A stretch of DNA of 64,000 nt from Zanthoxylum bungeanum (Eukaryota > Streptophyta > Magnoliopsida > Sapindales > Rutaceae), in NCBI GenBank assembly GCA_019454045.1, contig SKCR01015040.1, forward strand, positions 62,001 to 126,000, given 5' to 3'. Both the position numbers and the translations under genes were made by a program. The notes beneath the pieces are model-generated. The model saw only the letters and a program-made list of their open reading frames with translations. It was not told where the DNA came from and did no database searches. Numbering within the stretch: the first letter of the stretch is position 1; every line of letters starts with the position of its first letter. Positions 1-11,617 of the stretch are shown here, one piece after another.

Positions 1-1086
1 CATATTTTTATATGCAAAAATTCACTTTTACAGGAAACTTGCATATTCTATCGGATCGATCAAACTCTTTTCGTTTTCACTCGGATTCTACCAATTGCAC
101 ATATTCAATATATTAATACTCAATCAATTCAATTTATATTATTACGCTACTCTACAAAGCTACTAGATATATACGAATATTTAGTGGAAATTTTGAAATT
201 AGCGACTTTTTACCGATAGGTCTTACCGAGATTTCGAGGGCATATACGAACTCCAAATGATCTCACGAACGCACTAGAATCGACAGAATTTTGATCGGAG
301 ATACTGTTCACATGGGTCACTATTCATCTGAATCTTACTCGCTCGTTTCACGTGCAACCGAGCACGGATTGGAAAAATCGTCACTGCCATCTTGTAGTAC
401 TCTCCGAGAATTTTGATTTGGCGGGTGGCACGGGCCGTGAAATGAAACGACGAACCGGGATCGGGATACCCAAGGTAGCATATTTCTCTCTCCTTATCGC
501 CGTTTGTCGGCGACCACAAGGTGGACGGGTGGTCGGCGCACCCCCCTGTCTGGTTGCACCAGCTGGCGTTGGCCGGCAGGCCACCGATGTGACTAGCAGA
601 GCAAGGGCAACGTTTTGGGGTGGGGGGATCGACTTGGAAGATTTGACAAATTATGCCATTTTGGAAATTAAAGGAAACTAAGGATATTTATAAAGAAATT
701 TCTGAAAATTACACTCTGACCCTCGAATATTACAATTAGGTCATTGTCATTGGCCTTTCTTGGAAATTCATATTTTTGAAACCTTCCCGATACAAATTTC
801 AAAATGTGTTCAACATAAATGGTTCAAAAATCAACTCAATCGAAGTTTGTTTACTACTTTTATAGCCGAAACAACAAACTTTCGTGTGTAAAACAATATC
901 AATAGAAGTCGCATAATCGGTTCTGGAAACCACGTGTTTTCCAACGTGATGAAACTTCACCTTAAAAATATTCTGATCTATCTTCTAACACATAAACTCT
1001 GATTTTTGATTACCATCTCTTTTTAAATCCTTAACTTTAATTAGGAATTCTTCCTGCATTGTTCCGAAAAAACTCGAGATATTACA
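1..1086 (-). repeat. Partial gypsy-type LTR (chromovirus-like), cut by the window edge
   Basis: Read on the minus strand, this stretch starts near 1086 with TGTAATATCTCGAGTTTT, the type of start seen in LTRs of plant chromoviruses such as Tekay/Del. It continues leftward with a GC-richer section (about 400-630) before the window ends. No coding domain is visible; the short ORFs here are not gene-like. The family assignment rests only on the terminal motif and general look. It could also be an older LTR of another gypsy lineage. Confidence 0.4.
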
Positions 1087-1519
1087 CAGTCATTGTAAAA
1101 TATTTTTAAAACTTAAGTTGTCTAAAATATTCTTATTTTATTTAACCTAATTATATAACTATTTTCATAACATAACTTTAAAAAATTTGTCTACTAAAAT
1201 AAGTGTATAATTTTTAATAAAAATTTTCATTGGCAACTAAATAACTAAAAAAAAATTTATCAAAAACTTTACTAGTAGAAACTTCATTTAAAAAAATTTT
1301 ATTTAAAAAATTATATTAATCGGAGCCTTGAGAACTACAAGAAGAGAGAGACTTTAAAGTAAAAATCTCAATTTGTTTTCTTAATCAATATATTATCACA
1401 TAATTGTTTTGCATAATCAAGCAAGATATAGATCAAATATAACCCCATTTACATCTCCGATTTATTGCTTAATTAATAAAATCGTTTAATAGAATCACAT
1501 AGACATGGAATAGGATCTA
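1087..1519. other. AT-rich spacer, nothing recognised
   Basis: Low-complexity AT-rich DNA without a convincing ORF, RNA gene or element terminus. Confidence 0.5.
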
Positions 1520-2110
1520 TCTACACTAGTAACACCACTTGCCAAACAATGCCTTGCTACTCAATAATATACGTTTCATTCTCTCTCAAATAGAATATGA
1601 ACTCTCCTTGTCTATGTAACATAATCCTCATACAGTAGTCGTAAAAAGACTTATTCACGCTAAATTTCGTCTCAGTTCTACAATCGAGAATTTGTATGAT
1701 ATAGGCACCAGCAGTCATGCAAAACAAAGATAAAATTAGCGTAGAGTAATTACCCACCGGTGTGGTGGATGCCGTAAACATTCTGACACTCAAGTAAGTG
1801 ATGATGACGAGCCGAATAAAAGGGAAGAGCAATGCAAAAGGTTACCTTGATCTTCGTAGATTACCGTGAAGGCGGTAGACTGGTGTTTAGGGAATTATGT
1901 ATGCTTTGAGAACTCGAGTATGAAAGGCAAAACTTAAATGCATCAATCCCTTAGGCCCTCTCTCCTTTTATAGGCTGTGAAAAAGCCCATTTAGTCTGTC
2001 CAGATAAAAGCCACGAGGCATGATATTGTGCGAGTTTGTCACGTGGGCCCAAGACATAATGACATTTAGGTCTTTAGAGCAAATTTTACCCATACAATAC
2101 TAAACAAACA
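1520..2110 (-). repeat. Old LTR-like remnant
   Basis: On the minus strand this region holds a TATAAAAGG box (near 1965-1975), then a stretch including ACTCGAGTTCTCAAAGCATAC and TACCGCCTTCACGGTAAT, and ends with a CACACCGGTGGGTAATTAC segment. The same order of motifs occurs on the plus strand at 37860-38960. The layout (promoter-like box followed by a conserved transcribed end) fits the R-U5 part of a gypsy-type LTR or a LARD/TRIM. No termini or target duplication could be found. Confidence 0.4.
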
Positions 2111-2289
2111 ATAATTATAATAATATTTTAATTATTTTTATATTTTATTTTTACTTATCATAAAAAAATTAATAATTGTATCATCATTTTATTCTGATTT
2201 AATTCCGTAATATTTTCCGTCCTCCTCCTAATAATAATAATAATAATCTTTAAAAAAACGACCACCGATTAAACCCTGAAACTTGTAAC

Positions 2290-3960
2290 TGGGTGTAGCA
2301 AAACAAATAAACGAATTGAATTCGTGACGAATACTAAACGAATCGAATCATAATGTACTAAATTCGAATTTGATTCGTTTATTAAACGAATCCTAATATT
2401 AGGATTCGAATTCGATTCGTTTAATAAACGAATATTCGTATTCGATTCGTTTATTCGTTTAAATAAAATTAAACGAATCGAATCGAATTTAATATTCGTT
2501 TAATAAACGAATAATCGTATTCGATTCGTTTAAATAAAATTAAACGAATCGAATCAAATTTAATATTTGTTTAAAAAATGAATATTCGCATTCGATTCGT
2601 TTATACAAAATTAAATGAATCAAAATAAATATTTGTATTCGATTCGTTTAATCAAAATTAAATACAAACTTAGTAGCATATTCATTGTTATAGATTAAAA
2701 ATCCTTACAATAAGCTCCAATTCAGATTTCAAATTATATATCATTACATAATAATAATAATTAAAATTCATTACAATATTCTTGTTGCTTTAGACTCTCT
2801 GTTTTCTTATCGCCAACATTCTTGCAACATTTTCCTCTCATCTCTGCTAGATTCAGAAATGGCTATATCAATGGAAGGTCGTTGTTGAAATCGAAGAACA
2901 AGTCCCATGCTTTGAGCAATGCCATGAGAACTAGTGGCCACCCATATGTTCCCTTGCATCAACTGCCATTTATAAATAAATAAAATTTAATCAAGAATTG
3001 TTAAAAAAAAAAAAAATAAATAAAAGACTACATTCAGAGCAGTATGGTTGTGTTCACTATGTCACAAACAACAAATTCAAACAGTACATACTTTTAGAAC
3101 CTAGAAGCAATTGGAATTAAAAATAAATAAATCAAATTATTTTGTAATCAAAACCCATTTCACAAATCATTAAACTTATAAAAATACACAGTAGAGAGAT
3201 ATTACCATTGAGAAAGTGGAAAAACTTGCCAGTTGCTCACAAACAAAATCATAAAAAGAAGCATGAGTAATGTAAATTCCGAAATCATTTAGGAAAATAA
3301 CAGGAAACAAAGAATTCACTAGTTATATATTTAAACATCTAAAAAAAAAAAAACCCATAATCAAAAAGTTTCCAAAATCAAACCTTTCTCTTAATGCATT
3401 ATCATGAAACATATATTTAGTTTCAATGATAATATTTAGTTTTCAAGCAAGCCAAAAGATGGAATCAAAATACATGACTTACTAGAAAGCCAGAAATCAA
3501 CTCACTAGAAGCTGAGTTTAGTTGAGATTTGGGAGAACTTTAGGTTTGAATTTTAGGTATCCCATCACACATCTGTTTGAGAGAGGCGGCAGGTGAAAAG
3601 TTTAGATTTAGGTTATGTTTAGGATTAGAATTTACTTTATATACTAAAAATTTTAGGTTAAATATAAGTAACTACTAAAATATCCTTCGTGTTTAATAAA
3701 TATAATAAAAAAATATAAGGGTAAATTTGTAATATAATTAAACGAATTCGATTTGGATTTGATTCGTTTATGCTTCGTTTAATAAATGAATTCTAAACAA
3801 ATAAACGAATTGATGAGCCCAAATTCGGATTCGATTCGTTTATTAAACGAATCGAATCGAATCGACCCATTTATTAAACGAATCTATTTTTCCAAACTCA
3901 TATTCGCTTTAAAGCGAATCGAATCGAATAAATAAATTCTGACCCAAATTGCCACCCCTA
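2290..3960. mobile_element. Non-autonomous hAT-like DNA transposon
   Basis: The 1.67-kb element is flanked by an 8-bp direct repeat CTTGTAAC (2282-2289 and 3961-3968). The right end, read inward, is TAGGGGTGGCAATTTGGGTC, a classic hAT terminal inverted repeat. The left end, TGGGTGTAGCAA, is a degraded match to it. Both ends carry dense subterminal repeats of the AAACGAATCGAAT / ATTCGTTTAATAAACGAA type (about 2310-2665 and 3740-3945), as expected for transposase-binding sites of hAT elements. No transposase ORF is present, so it must have been moved by enzyme supplied in trans. The central part (about 2790-2970) is less AT-rich and might be captured sequence, but it has no clear coding frame. 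Confidence 0.78.
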
Positions 3961-4416
3961 CTTGTAACATTCTCATAGTAGACTCTTTTATATTAATTTT
4001 GCAAAAATAAATTAAAATGAAAATGAAAAAGGTCAAAAAAAGAAGAAGAGGCAGAAGCTTCATAAGCACCTCACAAAAAAATAAAAATAAAAAATAAAAA
4101 AGAGCCAGTCTGGTTCTGGTCTCCTTTGTTGTTTCGGAAATTGAATGCGACCCAAAAAGAAAAAAGAGACCGCTTTAAATATGAAACCCGCTTCTTCTAT
4201 TTTATTGCAAACAAATTCTCCTTTCATTATTCTTTTGATTTTTCAATACAAAGTTTCTTCTCCTCCTCTTTTTAAAGACACACTCTTCTACCATTCACCT
4301 CAACACACAAAATTTATTTATTTATTATTTAATTCGTTTTTTTTTCTCGTATTAATACTTACATAACCGAGCAAAGCTTAAGCTTTGTGTTTCTTTAAGC
4401 AATATTTGTTACCCAG

Positions 4417-4637
4417 GTAATAACATGGCCTTATAACTATCTGTCTTTCTATTTTGTTCCTGTCGTCTTTTTTAAATAATTTTTTATGCATTGGATTTTG
4501 ATAACAATGGTGGGCTTGATCCGTACAATTTAGCTAAATGTTTAGTCTTATTATTTGATTATTATTTTCTTGCAAGTTCTTTTCTTAATCCATTGTTTGT
4601 TCTTGAGATGATTTCTGGGAATTCTAGAATTATATGG

Positions 4638-4695
<58 letters not shown>

Positions 4696-4971
4696 TTTGT
4701 TTTGTTTTGTTTTGTTTTGATATGGGGAATGTTTTTGGCCATCTGGGTTTCAGTTTTGATGTTATGATGCTCAAGTTTGGATTTTTTTCCCTCACAGCTT
4801 TGATGATATGAACATGGGTTTGTTTTTATTTATTTATTTTTTAATTTTGTTTTAATCTAATCTATGCAGTTTATGTCCCTTCAAGCTTGTACATCAATGA
4901 TAATTGCTAGATCTAGGATCTCTGTGTACTTTTGATTTGATATTTTTGTATCTGCATGTTGTATTGGTCAG
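4417..4971 (+). other. Intron in the 5' UTR of the guanylate kinase gene (predicted)
   Basis: A donor (CAG|GTAATA at 4416/4417) and an acceptor (GGTCAG|GGTGAATCC at 4971/4972) bracket an intron whose following exon (4972-5006) ends exactly with the start codon ATG. Transcription probably begins somewhere in the pyrimidine-rich stretch at about 4250-4400. The exact start cannot be read from sequence alone. Confidence 0.6.
4640..4696. repeat. ATT microsatellite (about 18-19 units)
   Basis: An uninterrupted run of the trinucleotide TAT/ATT lies inside the predicted 5' UTR intron of the guanylate kinase gene. Runs of this length are usually polymorphic. It creates spurious poly-Tyr and poly-Ile ORFs on the two strands. 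Confidence 0.97.
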
Positions 4972-5003
4972 GGTGAATCCTGTACTGGAAGCATAAATTC
5001 TCT

Positions 5004-7582
5004 ATGGTGAGCTTTTTATCATTGATTTTTTGTTATGAAAAAGTAAAGAAAGAATTAGTATTTTCTCGAATGTAAATCAGTAATTGGTTGGAAATAAGAA
5101 TCAAAATAATTTCTTTTCTCTTTGGTGTTTGATCTTGTATTTGTTGGTTTGTGGTAATTAGGGGGAAGCTCCAGCTTTTGTTGTGGATAATCTGCAGAAT
5201 GGCAATAGATTTTCGAATGGCTTTAATTTAAAGTCCAAAGACTCTGAAACAACCACTGTCATTGGTGACAAAATGGTAAGTTTACTCAAACTCATTATGT
5301 TGATTCATTTTTTTAAGAGTCTCTTTGTGTTAATTAGTGGTTCATCGTGTCAATCATTATTCCGATAAATGATTCTTTGTCAATTTCTTTAACAGTATGC
5401 CATTACTGTGTCGGATGAATCAATTGTAGTTAAGATTTATGACAAAACTACTGGCAACTGGTGAGTTTGTAGCTCCAGCTATCTAGAGTTACTTTTGGTT
5501 GGGCTTTGGTTTATTGATTTCTGGTAATATGTGCAGGGTGATTCCCACTGTGCGGGGAACAGAACCCAAGCCATGTAAAGGCCATTCCGCTGTGCTTCTT
5601 AATGAAGATCGGATATTGGTTATCAAGAAGGGGTCGAGCTCAGATGACTGCCTTTGGTTTCTCGAGGTTAGTTTTTGAGGACTTTGGCTATTGCTCAATG
5701 AGTTTCAGATCTTTTTGGATTTAGGGGCAATGAAAAGAAATGAGAATTTAGATTAGGGACCACGTATTTATTTAATTTTATTATTAGTTTTAAATTGCTC
5801 TTTTTAAGTGACTTTATTTTTTGTTTAAACATTGATAGGTTGACACCCCATATGTTAGGGAACAGAAGAAAATGGCAGGGGCTGAGGTTGTTGCCTGGAG
5901 TAAAGGAGTGATAGGCAATGTTGAGAAACCAGTTGTTATTAGTGGCCCTTCTGGTGTAGGTAAGGGTACATTGATATCAATGCTCATGAAGGAATTTCCA
6001 TCCATGTTTGGGTTCTCTGTGAGCCACACAACCCGTGCACCGAGGGCCATGGAGAAGAATGGGGTGCATTACCACTTTACTGAGCGAAGTGTTATGGAGA
6101 AAGAGATAAGAGATGGTAAATTCCTCGAGTTTGCCTCTGTTCATGGAAATTTATATGGCACCAGTGTTGAAGCTGTTGAGGTGGTAACAGATGCTGGAAA
6201 GGTTAATGTTTATCCTTGTACTTTTTATCTTTGGTAACGACACTAAGCTCAAACATTGAATACTAATCTTTGGTAATGCCACTTAAGCTCAAACATTGAA
6301 TATTAGACATGGGGCTGAGTTGTTCTTATTCTTGATGAGTTGCTGTTGATCAGCAACTTTTACTGGAGGAAATTCAAAGACCTTTTAAATGGTGTAAAAT
6401 TCACCTTGAACTATGTAATGATTATTAATAACATCCATTAGTGGTTCTATCAAATACTATTTTATCAAATAGGTTTAAATGTTCTACTTAAATCATTCTA
6501 TTAGTGCCTCTTTTGGTTGAAGTATTGGAGAGTTTAATCATGTACGCTTTGGAATGACAGAGAATGTTAATTAATTTTGAATTTTATGTTAGTTATTGTA
6601 GAAGCCATATTAAGGGTTTCCTGTAAGACAAGTCTTCATTAGTTGATAAATTGAAACTATTTGTGCTTGCAAACTTGATTTTGTTACTTTTTCCTGGTTC
6701 ACTGTAGAGATGCATTCTTGACATTGATGTACAAGGGGCGAGGTCTGTGAGGGCCAGTGCTCTAGATGCTATTTTCATTTTTATCTGTCCACCCTCGATG
6801 GAGGAGCTCGAGGAGCGCCTCCGTGCTAGGTAAATGCGGCTACCGAGTTTGATCTTATGCGATTCTTTTTTCTTTCCATGTACTGGTTCCAACTTAAGTA
6901 TTGTAAACAGGGGGACTGAGACAGAAGAACAGATCCTAAAACGACTCCGAAATGCCAAGGAAGAGATTGAACAAGGGAAATCGTCTGGCATCTTTGATCA
7001 TATTTTGTACAATGATAAACTTGAAAAGTGTTACGAGAACCTTAAGGTAATGTTATGTTGTTAATGCAAGTTTTCGTTGATCATATCATATTTCTTTTTT
7101 GCTTTCATATCCTGATTTGTCGTCACTGCTTTGTGTAGAAACTCTTGGGACTTGATGGCAGTATAGCTGCAAACCATCAAACATGTAAGAAATCCCCTCA
7201 ATTATCCTAAGCTCTTATTTTATTTTATTCTTTAAATAGATGTTAAATACATCTGAATATGTCATTTCAGCACCCAAAGGAATTGATTTGCCAGCTGACC
7301 ATTCAGTATCAAAAGTTGATAACAAAATCATCAAAATCATCATAAACTGTGGGACTGCAGAAGGAAAAGCATCAAAGAACTTGTAAGTTGTTTGTTGCCC
7401 CCCGCCTCTGTTGATGCATTACTTAATGATTGGATTCTATAGTAACCAAGATCCATATGGAATACAGAATTGTTTTGGATGTATCCTCACTGAAAGGCGG
7501 AGCACCTGGACGAACTAGAGGGCTTCAATTTTATACAGTCGGTTCATTTTCCGATGGTTTAAATGGGGATGAGTTGAGCTAA
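5004..7582 (+). CDS. GK-1: Guanylate kinase, plant cytosolic type with N-terminal kelch-like extension
   Basis: Guanylate kinase converts GMP (or dGMP) and ATP to GDP and ADP. I place ten coding exons by GT/AG sites and frame: 5004-5006 (ATG only), 5162-5275, 5396-5460, 5537-5666, 5839-6201, 6708-6829, 6911-7046, 7139-7184, 7271-7382 and 7468-7582. Together they encode 401 residues, close to the length of plant GK-1 proteins. Residues 1-104 form the plant-specific extension, with a kelch-like stretch ([17 protein letters not shown]). The kinase domain follows, with P-loop GPSGVGKG at about 140-147, GMP-binding SHTTRAPR and VHYHF motifs, and a [11 protein letters not shown] segment in exon 6. 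The start is set by the MGEAPAF N-terminus typical of the family, which splits ATG from the next exon. No frameshift or stop interrupts the frame, so the gene appears functional. It is the only host gene recognised here. Confidence 0.95.
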
Positions 7583-8756
7583 TTCCTACCCTCATCAACA
7601 CTAACATGGTTTCTCGTTTAAAATTTTTCCCTAAGCTTGCTCATCTTATTATTTTAGAAAGAAGAGCCTTGATGAAGCTGTAGTTGTGATTTCGTAAGAC
7701 TATGGAATTTAAGTTATTTCAAAAGTTTCACCTCAGCATTCTTTGCTTGTTTAGAACAGAACTGACTTCTAGAGTTTGAACAATTACTATGGGCAATGTG
7801 AGATGATTCATGATTTGTGCGGCAATAGTTACAATAAGCTAAATCTTTCGTTAGAATAGCAGTCCATCAGTTTTCAGTTGTGATGCTTCCAGCAAAAAGG
7901 GCATGCTAATTGCTAAATTGGCATGGTACTGGAATGAAAGGTTTTAGCTGGCAATAGCATATGCATGAGGTTGAGATAGGGGGGCCTCAAACTTGAAAAT
8001 GGGGGGTTTATGAATTCGTGATAAAGACTTGTGTTTGTATTTTGTGGGCAGCATGGCGATTGGTCAGCTTTATGCTTTTGCTGGTTTTGTACTAGTGGGG
8101 CTGAAAAAATTACACCCACCCACCAAAGCTTACAAATCATGTGAGCACGACTAAGATGGTTCACTTAAAACTTTCAATTGTTTCTATGAAAAAAAGAGAA
8201 TAAATAATGTTATTATAATGAAGTGAGGTTGGAGATCGAGATCGAAATCGATATGTACATAAATCATAAAAAAAAACCTTCAAGTTTATTGGGTTTAATG
8301 AAACAATAATTTTCGATGGAGTATAATGATATCAAAAAATTAATACAGCTGATTTTATCTAGTCAAAATATTAAAATAGTAGATTTTATTTAATATAATT
8401 TTTATTTTATTTGTTTTGGTTTGGTTTGTTTGGCTTGTATTATTGCATCACACCAGTAAATGCCAAACTTGGGTGGCAATTTGGCAATTGTTGATCTGAG
8501 AAGCTTCTTAATTTCAGAATGCAAGTTGGAATCATATTTTACCGACTTTTTTTTTTTTAATATTTTTTTGGTTTTATTTTCTTTTTTAAAAAAAAAAAAA
8601 AAAAAAAGGTGTGAGCGGGGGAAAAAGAGAGCCACAAAGTCCAAGTTGGTCTCTTTGATGAGTCTTGGTAGGACCCATTCATTCACATGATCAACAGAAT
8701 ATGATATGATCTGCCTGCCGGCTTTGAGTGAGAAGGGCCCAATGTTTGTTGAACAA
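7583..8756 (+). other. 3' UTR of guanylate kinase and intergenic DNA
   Basis: The first few hundred bases after the stop are probably 3' UTR. The remainder is AT-rich with an A-tract around 8587-8607. No second gene or element terminus was recognised before the retrotransposon LTR begins near 8757. Confidence 0.45.
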
Positions 8757-10358
8757 TAAAAACACAAAAGAAAATATTAAGGAAAATAAACAAAAGACAC
8801 AGATATTTAGGGTTGTGATTCAACACAATATTATTCTAATGATGAATTGATTCTCTTATATATGTGTAATAAATCAGTTTGCTAACCTGGAACACGAATA
8901 TATGCAAAAGCCTCTGTCGATTTTCAGATGCAAACACTCCAAATAACCCAATTAATTATATGTCTATGTTAACCAAGTTATCTGAATTCATTAAGTTCAA
9001 GTTTCAATTGTGGTTACCCCCGCCCGACAAGTATATTCCTATAATGTAAGGAAATCTATTTAAGGATCATCATGCCCTAAGGTGAGATCGTGAGTTATTG
9101 AATTTAAGACTGAAACCTAAAATCTATTCGTCAAGTTCATTTTAAGTTTACCACATCAATCTTATTAATGGCCAGTTAATAAGAAGCATTAAACTTAAAA
9201 TTCAATAAACAAACCAAAACATTACCCATAATAATCAAATCAATTATTAAACTCTTGAAGATTGTGCTTCATCACTTCCCTCGAATAAAAATAAAATGCT
9301 GAGGTTAGAGGATTCACCTTTAATATTTCAAATGTAGAAATCTCACTTTATTATAATATAGAAATTATCAGTGTTACTCAATTAAGTCAAACCATCCATA
9401 AAGACGGTGTTATTATTTGTCCATAAACCAGCCATAAAGGCGGTAATCATTTGTCATCTAAAGACCGACCATATAGGCGGTGTCATATTATGTCAAATAA
9501 ATAAAACCAGTCATTAAGGCGGTATCAACTTTAATCCATATTAAATTACAATTTCCATATTATAAATTAAGTGAGATTTAATCCATCTTATCATAATAAA
9601 GGTTTCACCATTCCCCCAACAGAAATTAACTACTAAACATAAAAGAAAGTAAAAACACACAAACTATTATAACTAAAAATAAAATAAAGAAAATAAACAC
9701 ACAAAATACAATCTTCAAGTTCCTTAATAGAAACCTCAAGGAAAGTATGAAATTTACAAATGAAATGACTTGATATTTATATGCAAGATTTTGCCTTCAC
9801 CAATTTCTCCACAAATTTCTCTACCAAACATGACACCAAAGATGACACCAAATCCTCCACCAAACATGCAAGTTTGACAATTTTCAATTTTCAATTTTTT
9901 TTTTTTTTTTTTATTTTGAAATTGACTTTAATAATTACACATAACATACTTCCGGATGTTTTATCAATTCCGGTCATGAAAACTTCAGAATTTGAAATTA
10001 TTATGAGCTTCAAAATTGTAGATCTTTGAGTCTTCTTTAATCTGCAACTTGAATCACTTCAATCCGATATCGGAGTAGAACGTTATGGCCAAAATACGAA
10101 AATTACGCAAAGTTGAAATTTCCGAAATTGTAATTCGTTAGAACGCCATTTCAAGTTTCCAACCTCCAAAATCCCAATGTCAAGTCCAATTTTTACCTTT
10201 ATTTGTTCCACATTTCATCCTGATTGATTCCATTGAGTCCCGATTTATTTTATCTGTAAAATAAACAAAAACACATCAAAACGTTCATAAAACTCGGGAA
10301 ACTATACAAAATATTAAGTAAAAGTGGCGGTAAATATTGATATATTTTCTACACATCA
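8757..10358 (-). repeat. 3' LTR of element A (truncated at its outer end)
   Basis: It matches 35100-36744 along its length, including the repeated 'CCATAAAGGCGGT' blocks and the terminal segment GATATATTTTCTACACATCA. The distal roughly 190 bases, present at 34912-35100, are missing here. The inner end on the minus strand starts TGATGTGT next to the polypurine tract. Confidence 0.85.
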
Positions 10359-10371
10359 CACCCCCAAACCT
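10359..10371 (-). promoter_or_regulatory. Polypurine tract of element A
   Basis: On the minus strand the sequence AGGTTTGGGGGTG directly precedes the TGATG start of the 3' LTR, the expected place for the plus-strand primer of reverse transcription. The same motif precedes the 3' LTR of element B. Confidence 0.75.
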
Positions 10372-10832
10372 AACATTTTGCTAATCCTCGAGCAAAACAA
10401 ACAAAATAAAATGAAATAAACAACTAAAAAATAAAATTAAACTAAGCCACTTTCGTAGGGATCATAGTTGCATTTAGCGTATGCAACTAGCCTTTAAACC
10501 TCTAGGTGTCCCTAGTGGACGAGTTGTAGTCTCGTGAGGGCTTACAGCGACGATACCCACAAATGTCAAATGCACACAAAAATAAAACAAAACAAGTTAG
10601 TGACTAAACAAGTGAAACTCTTATCCAAGTTAATAGTTGTTTTCTTTCTTTCTAAATTACCAAATAAGTAAATTCTCCGATTATTTTTTTACCATTCTTC
10701 ATATACACAACCAACAAAGTATTAATCAAATCATTGTGAGTAATATTTTTGTCCTAAGTTATATCAGAATTCACATCTTTTTAGAAATGGATTTTTATTT
10801 TTATTTTATTTTTTTTATAATCAACATCTTCA

Positions 10833-11060
10833 ATCCATGTAGCGAGCTTTGGGCCAGTGACTCCCAAACCAGTTGGCTTTAGGGCATTAGGTGTTAAAAC
10901 ACCCATACGGGCTTAATTACTCGGATTTCAGATGTCTATTTGTTTTATTAACTTATTCAATCCATGTAGCGAGCTTTGGGTCAGTGACTCCCAAACCAGT
11001 TGGCTTTAGGTACTAGGTGTTAAGACACCCCTACAGACTTAATTACTCAGATCTCAGATG
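10833..11060 (-). repeat. Tandem duplication with GGTGTTAAAACACC palindrome, 3' noncoding part of element A
   Basis: Two copies of a roughly 100-base unit (about 10833-10933 and 10961-11060, spacing about 128) contain the GTAGCGAGCTTTGGG...CCCAAACCAGTTGGCTTTAGG segment followed by a GGTGTTAA(A/G)ACACC hairpin. The same duplicated unit occurs in element B (53435-53657) in matching orientation relative to the LOG-like ORF, so it is a conserved part of the element. Confidence 0.85.
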
Positions 11061-11617
11061 TTTTTTTTATTAATATACATAATTTTTTTATTAATCCATC
11101 GCTTTTTTAGATGCTTCCTCCAATTAAACTAGAGCACTGAATATTACAAACTTTCCACTTACAACTCATGGCCGTATGTTACCATGCATGTTGATAATAC
11201 CTGTCAACTGAGCATATGAAGATCCATTTTAGTCAGTATTATGGAGAATTCACAAATTAAATAATTCAAAAGGAAATAAACAAAAATTAACCTGTTACGA
11301 AATAAATTGAGATACGTCTAAGGAGTGGAAATTCCTTACACAACTATCTCAAACACCATTCCACCTGATTAGTCAACTTAAAAACACAGAAAATCAAAGC
11401 ATTTTTTTATTTTTTTTTTTTTTTATTTTTTTAAAACATTTGAAATTTTTTGACTAAAAATCAAATAAAAACAACACAACGAAAAATAAAAACAAGATAC
11501 TAATTAACTATTCCCCTCCCCAAAGCTAATTGAGACGTTGTCCCCAATGTCTAAAAAGTAGAAAATAATGCAGGAAATAGTACCTGATTAGCTGAAATTC
11601 TACATATAAAAAGAAAA

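Noticed and set aside
352..681. 109-residue ORF in a GC-richer stretch
   Set aside because: It lies inside a gypsy-type LTR and has no recognisable domain or splice context.
2790..2970. Possible captured exon in the middle of the hAT-like element
   Set aside because: All frames contain stops and no domain was recognisable; left only as a remark in the element entry.
4145..4366. Small ORF just upstream of guanylate kinase as a separate gene or upstream peptide
   Set aside because: It is low in complexity and lies in the presumed promoter and 5' UTR; nothing supports translation.
4491..4811. ORF with a long poly-Tyr run (and poly-Ile on the other strand)
   Set aside because: It is a translation of the ATT microsatellite in the guanylate kinase 5' UTR intron.
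9360..9545. Regularly spaced GGCGGT blocks as a possible CRISPR-like or satellite array
   Set aside because: The blocks are irregular, lie within the element A LTR (also at 35740-35870), and this is plant nuclear DNA.
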